64,000 nt of DNA from assembly GCA_021806135.1 (NCBI GenBank), contig JAJZYB010000001.1:62001-126000 (forward strand). Reading direction: 5' to 3'. Source of the stretch: Thermoplasmata archaeon. Its GTDB lineage: Archaea; Thermoplasmatota; Thermoplasmata; Lutacidiplasmatales; UBA184. A program made the translations under genes and the position numbers. Numbering within the stretch: the stretch's first letter is position 1; each line of letters starts with the position of its first letter. The notes beneath the pieces were generated by a model that was given only the letters and a program-made list of their open reading frames with translations, ran no database searches and was not told the DNA's origin. Positions 9,456 to 18,060 of this stretch are shown piece after piece.

Positions 9456-10673
9456 TCACGGGGGCTTCGGCCAGGGCCCGTACGGCGAACTGGCACGTCC
9501 AAGGTACTCCCGGGCGGCGACCAACCGGAGGATCTCCTGCGAACCGTGGGCGACGCGGCCGGACCGGACGTCCCGCCAGCGTTGCTCGTGGGGAAGCCGA
9601 TGCGAATACCCTTCCCCCCCCGTGAGCTGCATCGCATGGTCCAGGATGGCGAGGGCGGTCTCGTTGGAGAGCCACTTCGCCAGGGCGGCGCGGCCATCCA
9701 CCGGTCCTTCCGCGCGCTGCAGGTGCCTCAAGGTCTCCCCCACGTACAGGTGGGCGGCCTCCCAGCGGGCCAGGTCCTCGACCAGGGGGAACGAGACCGC
9801 CTCGAAGCTGCCCAGAGGGCGGCCGAAGGCCAGGCGTTGCATCACCCCTTCGGCCACCTCGTCGAGGGAGGCCCGGGAAAGGGCCAGGTAGATGACGGCC
9901 AGGAGGGCCCGCTCCTGGGTGAGCTCGGTGCGCAGGTAAGTGAAGCCCCTGCCCGGCTCGCCGACCAAGTTCTCCTTCGGGACCCGGACCCGGTCGTAGT
10001 GGACGTCGCCGCGGCGCATCCAGCGTTCTCCCAGGTCCTCGTAGGGTTCCACCCCGATCCCCCGGAGGTCCTGAGGGACCAGGAAGGCGGAGATCCCCCG
10101 CGCTCCCTCACCCTCTCCGGTCCGGGCGTAGACCACCGCCGCCTGCGCATCGGAGGCAAAGGCGATCTGGCTCTTCGTGCCGCTGAGGACGAATCCCCCT
10201 TCCGGTCCGGAGAGGGGCTCGGCGGTGAGCCGGAGGTGGGAGGCATCCGAGCCGGCCCCCGGCTCGGTCACCTGGTTCCCCACGAGGACGGCCCCGGTGA
10301 AGAGGGGACGGAACCAGCGTTCCCGGATCGCAGGGGAGGCGTGGACCAGCACCGAACAGAAGTCCGGCTGCAAGGCGAGCTTCGCCATCACGCTCCCGCC
10401 CCGGTAGGCGAGTTCCTCCAGGAGCGCCGCCTCGCGGAGGAGGGGCCATCCCCCACCCCCCTCCACCGCGGACTGCCGGGGGCCCAGCCAGCCCCGGGCG
10501 CCGAGCGCCCGGTACACGTCCCAGGGGAAGCTGGGGTGCTCGTCGAGCTCCCGTGCCCGCCGGGCGAGGTCCTGCTGCCGGGCGAACTGGCCGAGCTCGG
10601 CCCGGAGCTCCGTCTCGTCCGTGGGAGCAAAGCGGGGCCAGGGGCCGGTTCCGGGCTGGGTCGGAGCGCTCAT
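9456..10673 (-). CDS. Acyl-CoA dehydrogenase family protein
   Basis: TEPGAGSDASHLRLTAEP, GTKSQIAFASDAQ, LTGGEGYSHRLPHEQRWRDVRSGRVAHGSQEILR. Confidence 0.9.
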   Translation of the reverse strand: MSAPTQPGTGPWPRFAPTDETELRAELGQFARQQDLARRARELDEHPSFPWDVYRALGARGWLGPRQSAVEGGGGWPLLREAALLEELAYRGGSVMAKLALQPDFCSVLVHASPAIRERWFRPLFTGAVLVGNQVTEPGAGSDASHLRLTAEPLSGPEGGFVLSGTKSQIAFASDAQAAVVYARTGEGEGARGISAFLVPQDLRGIGVEPYEDLGERWMRRGDVHYDRVRVPKENLVGEPGRGFTYLRTELTQERALLAVIYLALSRASLDEVAEGVMQRLAFGRPLGSFEAVSFPLVEDLARWEAAHLYVGETLRHLQRAEGPVDGRAALAKWLSNETALAILDHAMQLTGGEGYSHRLPHEQRWRDVRSGRVAHGSQEILRLVAAREYLGRASSPYGPWPKPP

Positions 10674-11974
10674 CGGCGCGACCCCCGGATCCTGCGCGGA
10701 GGTGCGGCTCCCACCACGCCGGCCCCCACCAGGGTGTTCACCCGCGCCCGGGAATAGCCGAGGAGACCGGACAGGACGGTGACGTTGTCCTGCCCCAGCC
10801 AGGGAGCGCCCCGCCAGACCCGCCCGGGGGTGCCCAGGAACTTGGGGGCGACTCCGGCCCCCCTGACCGGCCCCAGGACCGGGTCCCTCCAGGAGAGGAG
10901 CATCTCCCGTTGCCGGTAGTGCGGGTTGCGGGCGATCTCCCTCATGGAGGGGATGGGAGCGAAGGCCACGTCATGCCGGAGCCCCAGCCGTTCGAGCTCC
11001 CGGGTGGTACGCCGGGCGATGAACCGCTCGATCGGGGCATTCGCCTGCTTCCGGTGGGCCACCCGCCAGGCCATGTCGTCGAACCTCTTTCCCCGAGGCA
11101 TCGGGATCAAGGTGCGCAACTTCTCCCAGGCTCCCCTGGTCGGCGCGGCCAGGACCACCCAACCGTCCTTCGCCCGGAAGACCTCGTAAGGATGGAGCCG
11201 GGGATGCGCCGAGCCCTGGCGGCGACGCACCACCCCCCGCAGGAAGTAGTCCAGGGCCATGTTCTCCATCATGAGGAAGAACATCTCGTACTGGGCCACA
11301 TCCACCACCTGGCCCCGGCCGCTGCGCCGGGCGGCGGTGACCCCGGCGAGGGAGGCAAAGGCCGCGGCGAGCCCCGTGACCAGGTCATTGATGGCCACGC
11401 TCACCCGCATGGGGGGGGCCGGGTCCGGTTCGCCCTGGACGCCGAGGAAACCGCTGAAGGCTTGGGCCACCAGGTCGTAGGAGGCGCGCTGGACGTACTC
11501 CGGGTGGCCGTCGAGGCCAAAGCCGGTCACATGGGTCACCACCAGTCGTCGATTGAGCCGTAGCACCCGACGGTCCGGGAAGCCGCGGCGGGCGAAGGTA
11601 CCGGGCCGGGAGGCATCCAACCAGACCTCCGCCCATCGCAGCAGGTCCGCGAAGACCCGCCGGCCGGCCTCGGAACCGATGTCCAGCCCAAGGGAGAGCT
11701 TGTTCCGCCCGTACTGCACCCAGGACTCCGAGACCCGTTCGGCCACCGGGACCCCTTCGGGCAGGGTGGGATTGAGCGTCCGTGTCGGATCGGCGTAGGG
11801 GTAGGCGAAGGGAGGGGCCTCCACGTGGACCACTTCGGCCCCGAGGTCCGCGAGGAGCGTGGCCCCCCAGGGTCCCGCGACCACCCGGCCGGTGTCCAGG
11901 ACCTTCAGCCCGGCGAGGGGTCCGAACCGGGGGGGACGGCCTCGCTTCCCGGCCCTGGGGTCGGCCCGTCGCAT
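10670..11974 (-). CDS. CaiB/BaiF-type CoA-transferase
   Basis: LKVLDTGRVVAGPWGATLLADLGAEVVHVE, RASYDLVAQAFSGFLGVQG; start chosen at 11974. Confidence 0.9.
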   Translation of the reverse strand: MRRADPRAGKRGRPPRFGPLAGLKVLDTGRVVAGPWGATLLADLGAEVVHVEAPPFAYPYADPTRTLNPTLPEGVPVAERVSESWVQYGRNKLSLGLDIGSEAGRRVFADLLRWAEVWLDASRPGTFARRGFPDRRVLRLNRRLVVTHVTGFGLDGHPEYVQRASYDLVAQAFSGFLGVQGEPDPAPPMRVSVAINDLVTGLAAAFASLAGVTAARRSGRGQVVDVAQYEMFFLMMENMALDYFLRGVVRRRQGSAHPRLHPYEVFRAKDGWVVLAAPTRGAWEKLRTLIPMPRGKRFDDMAWRVAHRKQANAPIERFIARRTTRELERLGLRHDVAFAPIPSMREIARNPHYRQREMLLSWRDPVLGPVRGAGVAPKFLGTPGRVWRGAPWLGQDNVTVLSGLLGYSRARVNTLVGAGVVGAAPPRRIRGSRR

Positions 11975-12325
11975 GCGTCCGCGGGGGAGAGGGGTCGCAA
12001 AAAGACCGACATTCACCGGTGAACCATGAGCATGAACGTGCCTCCCCGCTGGGGGTCCGGCCGATGGGGCTCCCCAAGGTGCACCCGAGCGTTCCACCAT
12101 GACCCCGTGGACGGGGCGGCCAAGGACCGCCGCGAATGACCACCCCGCCACGCTCCGCCGAGCACCAAGGTCTGACCTCGGCGGCCCCAGGGCGGCCCCG
12201 CCCCCATGGTCCGGGAGCCCCGGGAGATCCCATCGGGACCCGGGCATTAGGCCGGTGCCGGATCCCTGCGCGGAACCGACGGGCCGGACCGGTCCGGTGT
12301 CTTCCCGGACGGGGGGGCCGGCAGC

Positions 12326-12334
12326 TAGATATAG
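12326..12334 (+). promoter_or_regulatory. TATA-like element of the aromatic/Trp supercluster
   Basis: tagatatag centred about 28 nt upstream of the ATG at 12358. Confidence 0.5.
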
Positions 12335-12357
12335 GGCCCCCCCTCCTTGCCTTTCCC

Positions 12358-12423
12358 ATGATGAGCGCTCTCCGGCCCGCCGACCCTGGCCGCCGGGACG
12401 CTCCTCGAACTTGGGCCTGGTGA
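12358..12423 (+). CDS. Putative 21-aa leader peptide MMSALRPADPGRRDAPRTWAW
   Basis: ORF with tandem ATG start at the expected leaderless position and TGG GCC TGG TGA at its end, upstream of the Trp biosynthesis supercluster. Confidence 0.45.
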   Translation: MMSALRPADPGRRDAPRTWAW

Positions 12424-12500
12424 GGGGGAGGTGCCGGGACGGCGCCTTCCCCCGATCCTCTGACCGGGGCCGTCCAGGCCACCTCCCCCTCCCCTTCCCC
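12422..12500 (+). promoter_or_regulatory. Putative RNA switch region with mutually exclusive helices
   Basis: 12422-12433 is perfectly complementary to 12480-12491; 12424-12435 alternatively pairs with 12441-12453; 12437-12446 pairs with 12466-12475 (9/10). Confidence 0.4.
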
Positions 12501-12522
12501 AGATGTGGAAAGAGAGGAAAAC

Positions 12523-13284
12523 ATGAACGGAAAGGACCTGCGGCTCCGGCGGCTGCTCCCCCGAGACGATTCCCGGCTCTTCGCGGTCCCCCTGGACCAT
12601 AGCCTCTCCCTGGGGCCCATCCCCGGGCTCGAGGACCTGGCGCGCCAGGCCGTCGCCCTGCAGGAGGCCGGCGCAGAGTTGCTCATCGTCCACAAAGGAG
12701 CGAGCCGGCAGGTCCTCCCCACGCTTCGTCCCGGGACATTCCTGGGGATCCATCTCTCCGCCTCTACCTCCATGGCGGCGCCGGGGGAAAGGAAGCGGCT
12801 GACCGGTTCGGTCCGGGAGGCCGTCCGCCTGGGGGCCGACCTCGTGAGCGCCCAGGTGAACTTCGGTGAGCCGGGGGAAGGGACGATGCTCGAGGACCTC
12901 GCGCGCCTCACGGGCGAGGCGGAGGAGCTGGGCATCCCGCTGCTGTGCATGGCGTACGTGCGGGAGCGCGGACACGAGAACGACCCGGCCTACCTCGCCC
13001 ATGCCTGCCGGGCTGTCTCCGACCTGGGGGCGGACCTGGTGAAGACGAACTTTCCCGGTCCGGAGGGGTTCCGCCAGATGGTGCGGACCACACCGGTACC
13101 TCTCCTGGTGGGAGGGGGCCCCCGGGCGGACGACCCGGCCCAATTCCTCACCGTGGTCCGCCAGGCCCTCGACGCCGGTGCCCGGGGGATCTGCGTGGGT
13201 CGGAACCTCTTCCAGAGCGGCGACCTGGCCACCCTGGGAGGCGACCTCCGCCGCCTCCTTCGTTCCCCGGGGAGGGAACCCTGA
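12523..13284 (+). CDS. 2-amino-3,7-dideoxy-D-threo-hept-6-ulosonate (ADH) synthase
   Basis: FAVPLDHSLSLGPIPGLED, GADLVKTNFPG, VGGGPRADD, GARGICVGRNLFQ; adjacent to DHQ synthase II. Confidence 0.9.
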   Translation: MNGKDLRLRRLLPRDDSRLFAVPLDHSLSLGPIPGLEDLARQAVALQEAGAELLIVHKGASRQVLPTLRPGTFLGIHLSASTSMAAPGERKRLTGSVREAVRLGADLVSAQVNFGEPGEGTMLEDLARLTGEAEELGIPLLCMAYVRERGHENDPAYLAHACRAVSDLGADLVKTNFPGPEGFRQMVRTTPVPLLVGGGPRADDPAQFLTVVRQALDAGARGICVGRNLFQSGDLATLGGDLRRLLRSPGREP

Positions 13285-13290
13285 CGGACC

Positions 13291-14310
13291 ATGGGACCAG
13301 ATCGGATCATCCTTGAACTCCCTCCCGGCGAGCCGGGAAGGGCCTTGCGCTCCCACGCGCGGCAGCGGGGTTTCCAACGCTTCCTCCTTCCCGAGGAGGA
13401 CCGGTCGGCCGACCGGGGCGAGCCGGGCGTTCACTATCTGGCCGGTGAGCGCCTCCTGGACCCGCAGGGACGCCCGGTGGGCGAGGTCGTGCCCGTGGGC
13501 TCGCCGGAAGAGCTGGAACGCTTCCTGGTGCGGATGCCCCACGACCGCCTCGAGCTCGTCGAGTTCCAGGGGGAGAGGTTGATCCCCCTGGAGAACCTGC
13601 TGAGCCGGCGGAAGGGCACCGGCGAACTGTGGGTACGGGCCCCCACCCCCTCCTCCATCCCTGGGTTGCTCGGCGCCCTCGAGCGTGGCTCGGATGCCGT
13701 GGTCCTCGCCCTCTCGCGCACGGAGGAGCTCATGGACTTGGAGCATCTCCTCGAGCAGGCGGTGAGGGCCCTGATGTGGACCGAGGTGGTCGTCCGGGAG
13801 AGCCGACCCGCCGGGATGGGGGAACGGGTCCTGGTGGACACCACCTCCCGGCTCCGGCCCGACGAGGGACTCCTGGTGGGCAGTCAGGCGGGGCTCCTCC
13901 TGCTCGCCCTCAGCGAGTCGGAGGGGTCGCGGTACACGCGACCCCGGGCATTCCGGGTCAACGCCGGGGCCCTCCATTCGTACACCCTGCTGGCGGAGGG
14001 GGAGACCCGATACCTGGACGAGCTGGCGGCCGGGGACCGGGTGGTCATCTCGCGACCGGACGGGCCAGCCCGGACGGCCCGGGTCGGTCGCCTCAAGGTG
14101 GAGCGCCGCCCGCTTCGGCTGGTGGCGGTGGAGCACGAGCAGCGGACGTACACCCTCTTCGCTCAGGAGGCGGAGACGGTCCGGCTCCGGGGAACCGACG
14201 GCCCGGTCGCCGTCCCGGATCTGGTCGTGGGTCAACGGCTGTGGGCCGTCACCCTTCCGTCAGCCCGCCACTTCGGACATGTGGTGGACGAGTCCGTGGA
14301 GGAGCGTTGA
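13291..14310 (+). CDS. 3-dehydroquinate synthase II
   Basis: RVLVDTTSRLRPDEGLLVGSQAGLLLLALSESEGSRYTRPRAFRVNAGALHSYTL, the archaeal AroB' signature. Confidence 0.92.
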   Translation: MGPDRIILELPPGEPGRALRSHARQRGFQRFLLPEEDRSADRGEPGVHYLAGERLLDPQGRPVGEVVPVGSPEELERFLVRMPHDRLELVEFQGERLIPLENLLSRRKGTGELWVRAPTPSSIPGLLGALERGSDAVVLALSRTEELMDLEHLLEQAVRALMWTEVVVRESRPAGMGERVLVDTTSRLRPDEGLLVGSQAGLLLLALSESEGSRYTRPRAFRVNAGALHSYTLLAEGETRYLDELAAGDRVVISRPDGPARTARVGRLKVERRPLRLVAVEHEQRTYTLFAQEAETVRLRGTDGPVAVPDLVVGQRLWAVTLPSARHFGHVVDESVEER

Positions 14311-15857
14311 CCGAGTCCGTACCCCTGCCCCCTTTGCTGGTGGTCACCCTGCCGGGCCGGACGGCGGAGGAGCTCAGGGCCGACCTCGGGGAGGCCGCTC
14401 GGGCCGGGGCCGACCTGGTGGAGATCCGGCTCGACCGCCTGTCCCCCGGGGAGTTCACCCGGCTGGAGCGGGTCCACGACCTCCCGCTGCTTCACCCCTG
14501 GATCCCCGCCATCGGCACCCTTCGTTCCCGGGCGGAAGGGGGAGAGGGGCCCGATGACCCCGCCACGCGCGCCCGGATCCTCCAGCGTGCCCTGGAGCTC
14601 TTCCCCTTCAGCTTCCTCGACCTGGAGTTCTCCCGGGATGGGGAGCTTAAGGACAACTTCCGGCAGGATGGTGGCCGGCCGCTCTCCTTGATCGGATCGA
14701 CCCACTTCCCCGGGCCGGTACCCGTCGGGTCGGTGCTCTCCCGGCTCGAAGAGACGCTCGGGTCGTTCGATGTGGCGAAGGTGGTCCTACCGGCGGACGG
14801 ACGCTACCTGGTCGAGGAGCTGCTCCCCGCCCTCCAGCCGTTCAAGGACCGGCCGTACGTGGTCCACACGGTGGGAGGACTGGGGTCGGTCCTGCGCGTG
14901 CTGGCCCGGCGCCTGGGCATGGAATGGGTCTTCGGGACATTGCCGGAAGGTCCCCCGGGCCGGGCGACGCACCGAGCTGTGGAACCCGCTCAGATCCCGT
15001 CGGATCGCCTCCGGCGCTACCTGGATGCCCCCGGGGATTGCCCCTGGTACGGCGTGGTCGGCCGCCCGCTCGGGCACACCCTTTCGCCATACTACCAGAA
15101 CCTGTTCTTCGAGGCCACCGAGCTCTGCGGCCTCTACGTCCCCCTCGAACCCTCCGCCTCGGACGACCTGCCTGGACTGCTCCGGGCCCTTCGGCCCTAC
15201 GGGCTCGCGGGGGTCAACGTGACCCGTCCGTTCAAGACCCAGGCCGCCGCACTGGCCGAGAGCGCCGACGAGGACGTGGAGCTCTCCGGGGCGGCCAACA
15301 CGCTCCTGTTGCCCCCGACCGGGCCCATCGAAGGGCTCAACACCGACGTCCAGGCCCTCCGCCGGCGGCTGGAGGAGGGGGAGCAGGAGGGGCTCTGGGA
15401 CGGGGGCCGGATGCTGGTGGTCGGGACCGGAGGCGCCGCCCGGGCGGCCATCCTCGCCGGCCTGGGAGCCAGCGCCCGGGTGCTGGTCCTGAGCCGGAGC
15501 CCGGAGCGGGCCAGCGCCCTCGCGGCGGAGTTCCCGTCCGAAGCGGTCCGTCCGGCAGCTCCGGAGACCCTGACCCCCTTCCCCCTGGTGGTCCATGCCA
15601 CCCCTGCCGGCCAGACCGCCGAACCGGGCACCTTTCCCCCTCTCGCAGCCGCGTTGGGGAAGGGGAGCTGGCTGCTCGACCTCGTGTACCGACCGCTCCG
15701 TACCCAGCTGAAGGACTGGGCCAATGCCGTGGGGGCATGCTACGAGGACGGGACCCGGATCCTCCTCTACCAGGCCCGGGCGAGCTTTGAACGCTTCACC
15801 GGCAGGCCCCTCTCCGACGCGACCTTTGGGGCGCTCCTTCCGGAGGCCTCCCGATGA
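14307..15857 (+). CDS. aroDE: Bifunctional 3-dehydroquinate dehydratase (type I)/shikimate dehydrogenase
   Basis: N-terminal LVEIRLDRL, STHFPGP, VAKVVLP; C-terminal GVVGRPLGHTLSPYYQN, GVNVTRPFKTQ, GAANTLLL, GLNTD, VVGTGGAARAA; TTG start in a 4-bp overlap. Confidence 0.9.
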   Translation: MTESVPLPPLLVVTLPGRTAEELRADLGEAARAGADLVEIRLDRLSPGEFTRLERVHDLPLLHPWIPAIGTLRSRAEGGEGPDDPATRARILQRALELFPFSFLDLEFSRDGELKDNFRQDGGRPLSLIGSTHFPGPVPVGSVLSRLEETLGSFDVAKVVLPADGRYLVEELLPALQPFKDRPYVVHTVGGLGSVLRVLARRLGMEWVFGTLPEGPPGRATHRAVEPAQIPSDRLRRYLDAPGDCPWYGVVGRPLGHTLSPYYQNLFFEATELCGLYVPLEPSASDDLPGLLRALRPYGLAGVNVTRPFKTQAAALAESADEDVELSGAANTLLLPPTGPIEGLNTDVQALRRRLEEGEQEGLWDGGRMLVVGTGGAARAAILAGLGASARVLVLSRSPERASALAAEFPSEAVRPAAPETLTPFPLVVHATPAGQTAEPGTFPPLAAALGKGSWLLDLVYRPLRTQLKDWANAVGACYEDGTRILLYQARASFERFTGRPLSDATFGALLPEASR

Positions 15858-16705
15858 CCCGGGCGGGGCGGGGAACCGCCTGGGGAGGGATCTCCTTCCT
15901 CAACGGCATCCCCACGGGAGTCGGGTCCACGGCCGCCGTCCGGCTACCGGTAGAGGTGACCGTGGAGCCGGGGGTCTCGGAGGAGGCGTTGCCGGAGGGT
16001 CTGGACGGGGTGCTCCGGGAGAGCCTACGAGCCCTGGGCGATGGGCCGGACGGCGAGCGGGACCGCCCCCTGCGGGTGCGGGTGCGATCCGCCGTTCCCC
16101 CGGGTCAAGGTTTGAAAAGCTCCTCCGCGGTCTCGATCGCCCTCCTCCGCGCGCTCCGGGACCGGTGGGGCAGCCCTCCCCTTCCTCCCGAGGACCTGGC
16201 CCGGCTCAGCGCCCGGGTCTGTAGGGCGGCCGGTCTCAGCATCACGGGAGCCTACGACGACGCGCTCGCCTCGGCCGGCGGCGGGATCGTGCTGGGGGAT
16301 GTCCGGGGGGAACAGACCCTCCGCAAGGACGACCCGCCCCCGGGAGTCGCGGTACTCCTGTGGCTGCCGGGAGGCACCCATCCGGAGGTTGCCCTCCTCC
16401 GCCAGCACTGGAACCGGGTGCACTCGCCCGAGGCGAAGGCCGCCGAGGCCGAGGCCCGGGCCGGCCGGTACTTCGAGGCCATGGAGCTGAACACCCTGCT
16501 GGTGGAACGGGTCCTGGGATACCCCTGGGGAGAGCTCCGCCGTCGACTGAAGGCGGCGGGGGCGCTTGCCTCGGGGGTCTCCGGAAACGGTCCGGCCCTG
16601 GCCGTGGTGATCCCCAGCGGAACCGAGCGGCGCTTCGATGGCATCTTCCTCACCGGAGAGCTCCTCCAGACCACGCTAGTCCCGGCCGGCGAGGCGCCCC
16701 CATGA
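15854..16705 (+). CDS. Archaeal (GHMP-type) shikimate kinase
   Basis: PPGQGLKSSSAVSIALLRAL, SITGAYDDALASAGGGIVL, ASGVSGNGPALAVV. Confidence 0.88.
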   Translation: MTRAGRGTAWGGISFLNGIPTGVGSTAAVRLPVEVTVEPGVSEEALPEGLDGVLRESLRALGDGPDGERDRPLRVRVRSAVPPGQGLKSSSAVSIALLRALRDRWGSPPLPPEDLARLSARVCRAAGLSITGAYDDALASAGGGIVLGDVRGEQTLRKDDPPPGVAVLLWLPGGTHPEVALLRQHWNRVHSPEAKAAEAEARAGRYFEAMELNTLLVERVLGYPWGELRRRLKAAGALASGVSGNGPALAVVIPSGTERRFDGIFLTGELLQTTLVPAGEAPP

Positions 16706-18060
16706 CCCCCCCGAGGGCTCTCGCCCCCGGGAGCGAGGCGGGGGAGGTCTGGCGGATCGTGCCGGGGCCCCTTTCCGGCAGGCTCGTCGGGTCGGGGTCC
16801 AAGAGCTACACCCACCGCGCCCTCCTGGCGGGGCTGCTCGGCCGGGGACGGATGACCATCCATCACCCCCTGGTCTCCGACGACACCGCGGCGAGCCTGG
16901 GGGTCTCCAGGGCGCTAGGTGCGACGGTGCACGAGCGCACGGACGGCCCCGGGCTTTCCTGGGACCTGGATGCGAGCGAGGCCCTCCACCCGACCCGCCA
17001 GACCCGGCGGCTCTGGGCCGGGGAGTCCGGGACCACCCTACGCCTCTTCACCCCGGCGAGCACCCTTCCCGGGACACCGGTCCGGTGGGACGGGGAAGCC
17101 TCCCTCGCCCGTCGGCCCATGGATCCGCTCCTTCGAGCCCTATCGGAGCTGGGGGCACGGGTCCGTCCCGCGGCCCCGGGCCGGAGCCTCCCGTTCCGGA
17201 TCGAGGGGCCTCTTTCCGCGGGGACCGTGACGCTCCCGGGCTCCGTGAGCAGCCAGTTCCTGTCCGGACTGCTCTTCGCGCTCGCGGGGCTGCCTTCGCC
17301 CAGCCGGGTCCGGGTTCAGGGCCCCCAGGTCTCCCAGCCGTACGTGGAGGCGAGCCTGCGGGTGCTCGGTGCCTTCGGGGTGCGGATCCAGCGGGGTCGA
17401 GGCTGGTACGGGGTCCCCGGGAACGGCCCGTTCCGGCCCGTCCCGCTGGAGATCCCCGCGGACGCGAGCTCAGCCGCCTACCTCTTCGCCGGAGCAGCGC
17501 TGTCGGGCGGGACGGTCCGTGTCGGGCCCTTTCCGGTCGGATGGCCGCAAGCCGACCTCGCCGTGCTGCCGGTCCTGCGGGCCGTGGGCGCCCGCGTCGT
17601 CCGGCGAGGGACCGACTGGGAGGTCTCCGGCGGCCCGCTCCCTCTCCGTCCGTTCCGGGCGGACCTCGATGCGTCTCCGGACCTCGCCCCCCTGCTCGCG
17701 GTCCTCGCCAGCTTCGGACGGGGGGTGAGCCGACTGACCGGGGGCGCCCAGTTGGTGCACAAGGAGAGCGACCGTCGTCGCGGGACCGAAGCGCTCGTGC
17801 GGTCCTTGGGGGCGAGGCTCCGACGTTCCAGGGAGGAGTGGGCGATCCAGGGACCCCCGTCGGTCCGCAGGCTGAGACGGCTTACGCTCTCGGACCATCG
17901 GCTCCTCTTCTCGGCGGCGGTGGCCGCCCTCGCCTTGCCCGAGCCGTCGACGCTCGGACCGGGGTCCGCCGCCGCCAAGTCCTATCCCCGGTTCTTCCAG
18001 GACCTGGCCGGCCTCGGGGTCGCCGTCCGTCCCACCGGGCGGAAGGGGGTGGGCGGATGA
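16702..18060 (+). CDS. aroA: 3-phosphoshikimate 1-carboxyvinyltransferase
   Basis: GSGSKSYTHRALLAGLLGRG, AGESGTTLRLF, SVSSQFLSGLL, DASSAAYLFAGAAL. Confidence 0.93.
   Translation: MTPPRALAPGSEAGEVWRIVPGPLSGRLVGSGSKSYTHRALLAGLLGRGRMTIHHPLVSDDTAASLGVSRALGATVHERTDGPGLSWDLDASEALHPTRQTRRLWAGESGTTLRLFTPASTLPGTPVRWDGEASLARRPMDPLLRALSELGARVRPAAPGRSLPFRIEGPLSAGTVTLPGSVSSQFLSGLLFALAGLPSPSRVRVQGPQVSQPYVEASLRVLGAFGVRIQRGRGWYGVPGNGPFRPVPLEIPADASSAAYLFAGAALSGGTVRVGPFPVGWPQADLAVLPVLRAVGARVVRRGTDWEVSGGPLPLRPFRADLDASPDLAPLLAVLASFGRGVSRLTGGAQLVHKESDRRRGTEALVRSLGARLRRSREEWAIQGPPSVRRLRRLTLSDHRLLFSAAVAALALPEPSTLGPGSAAAKSYPRFFQDLAGLGVAVRPTGRKGVGG

Noticed and set aside
12424-12453. Intrinsic transcription terminator after the Trp leader peptide
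   Set aside because: The hairpin is strong but is not followed by a T-rich tract, so termination at this point is unsupported.
12358-12463. Possible C/D box sRNA (ATGATGA at 12358, CTGA at 12460)
   Set aside because: Box spacing is about 100 nt with no clear D'/C' pair, far longer than typical archaeal C/D sRNAs.
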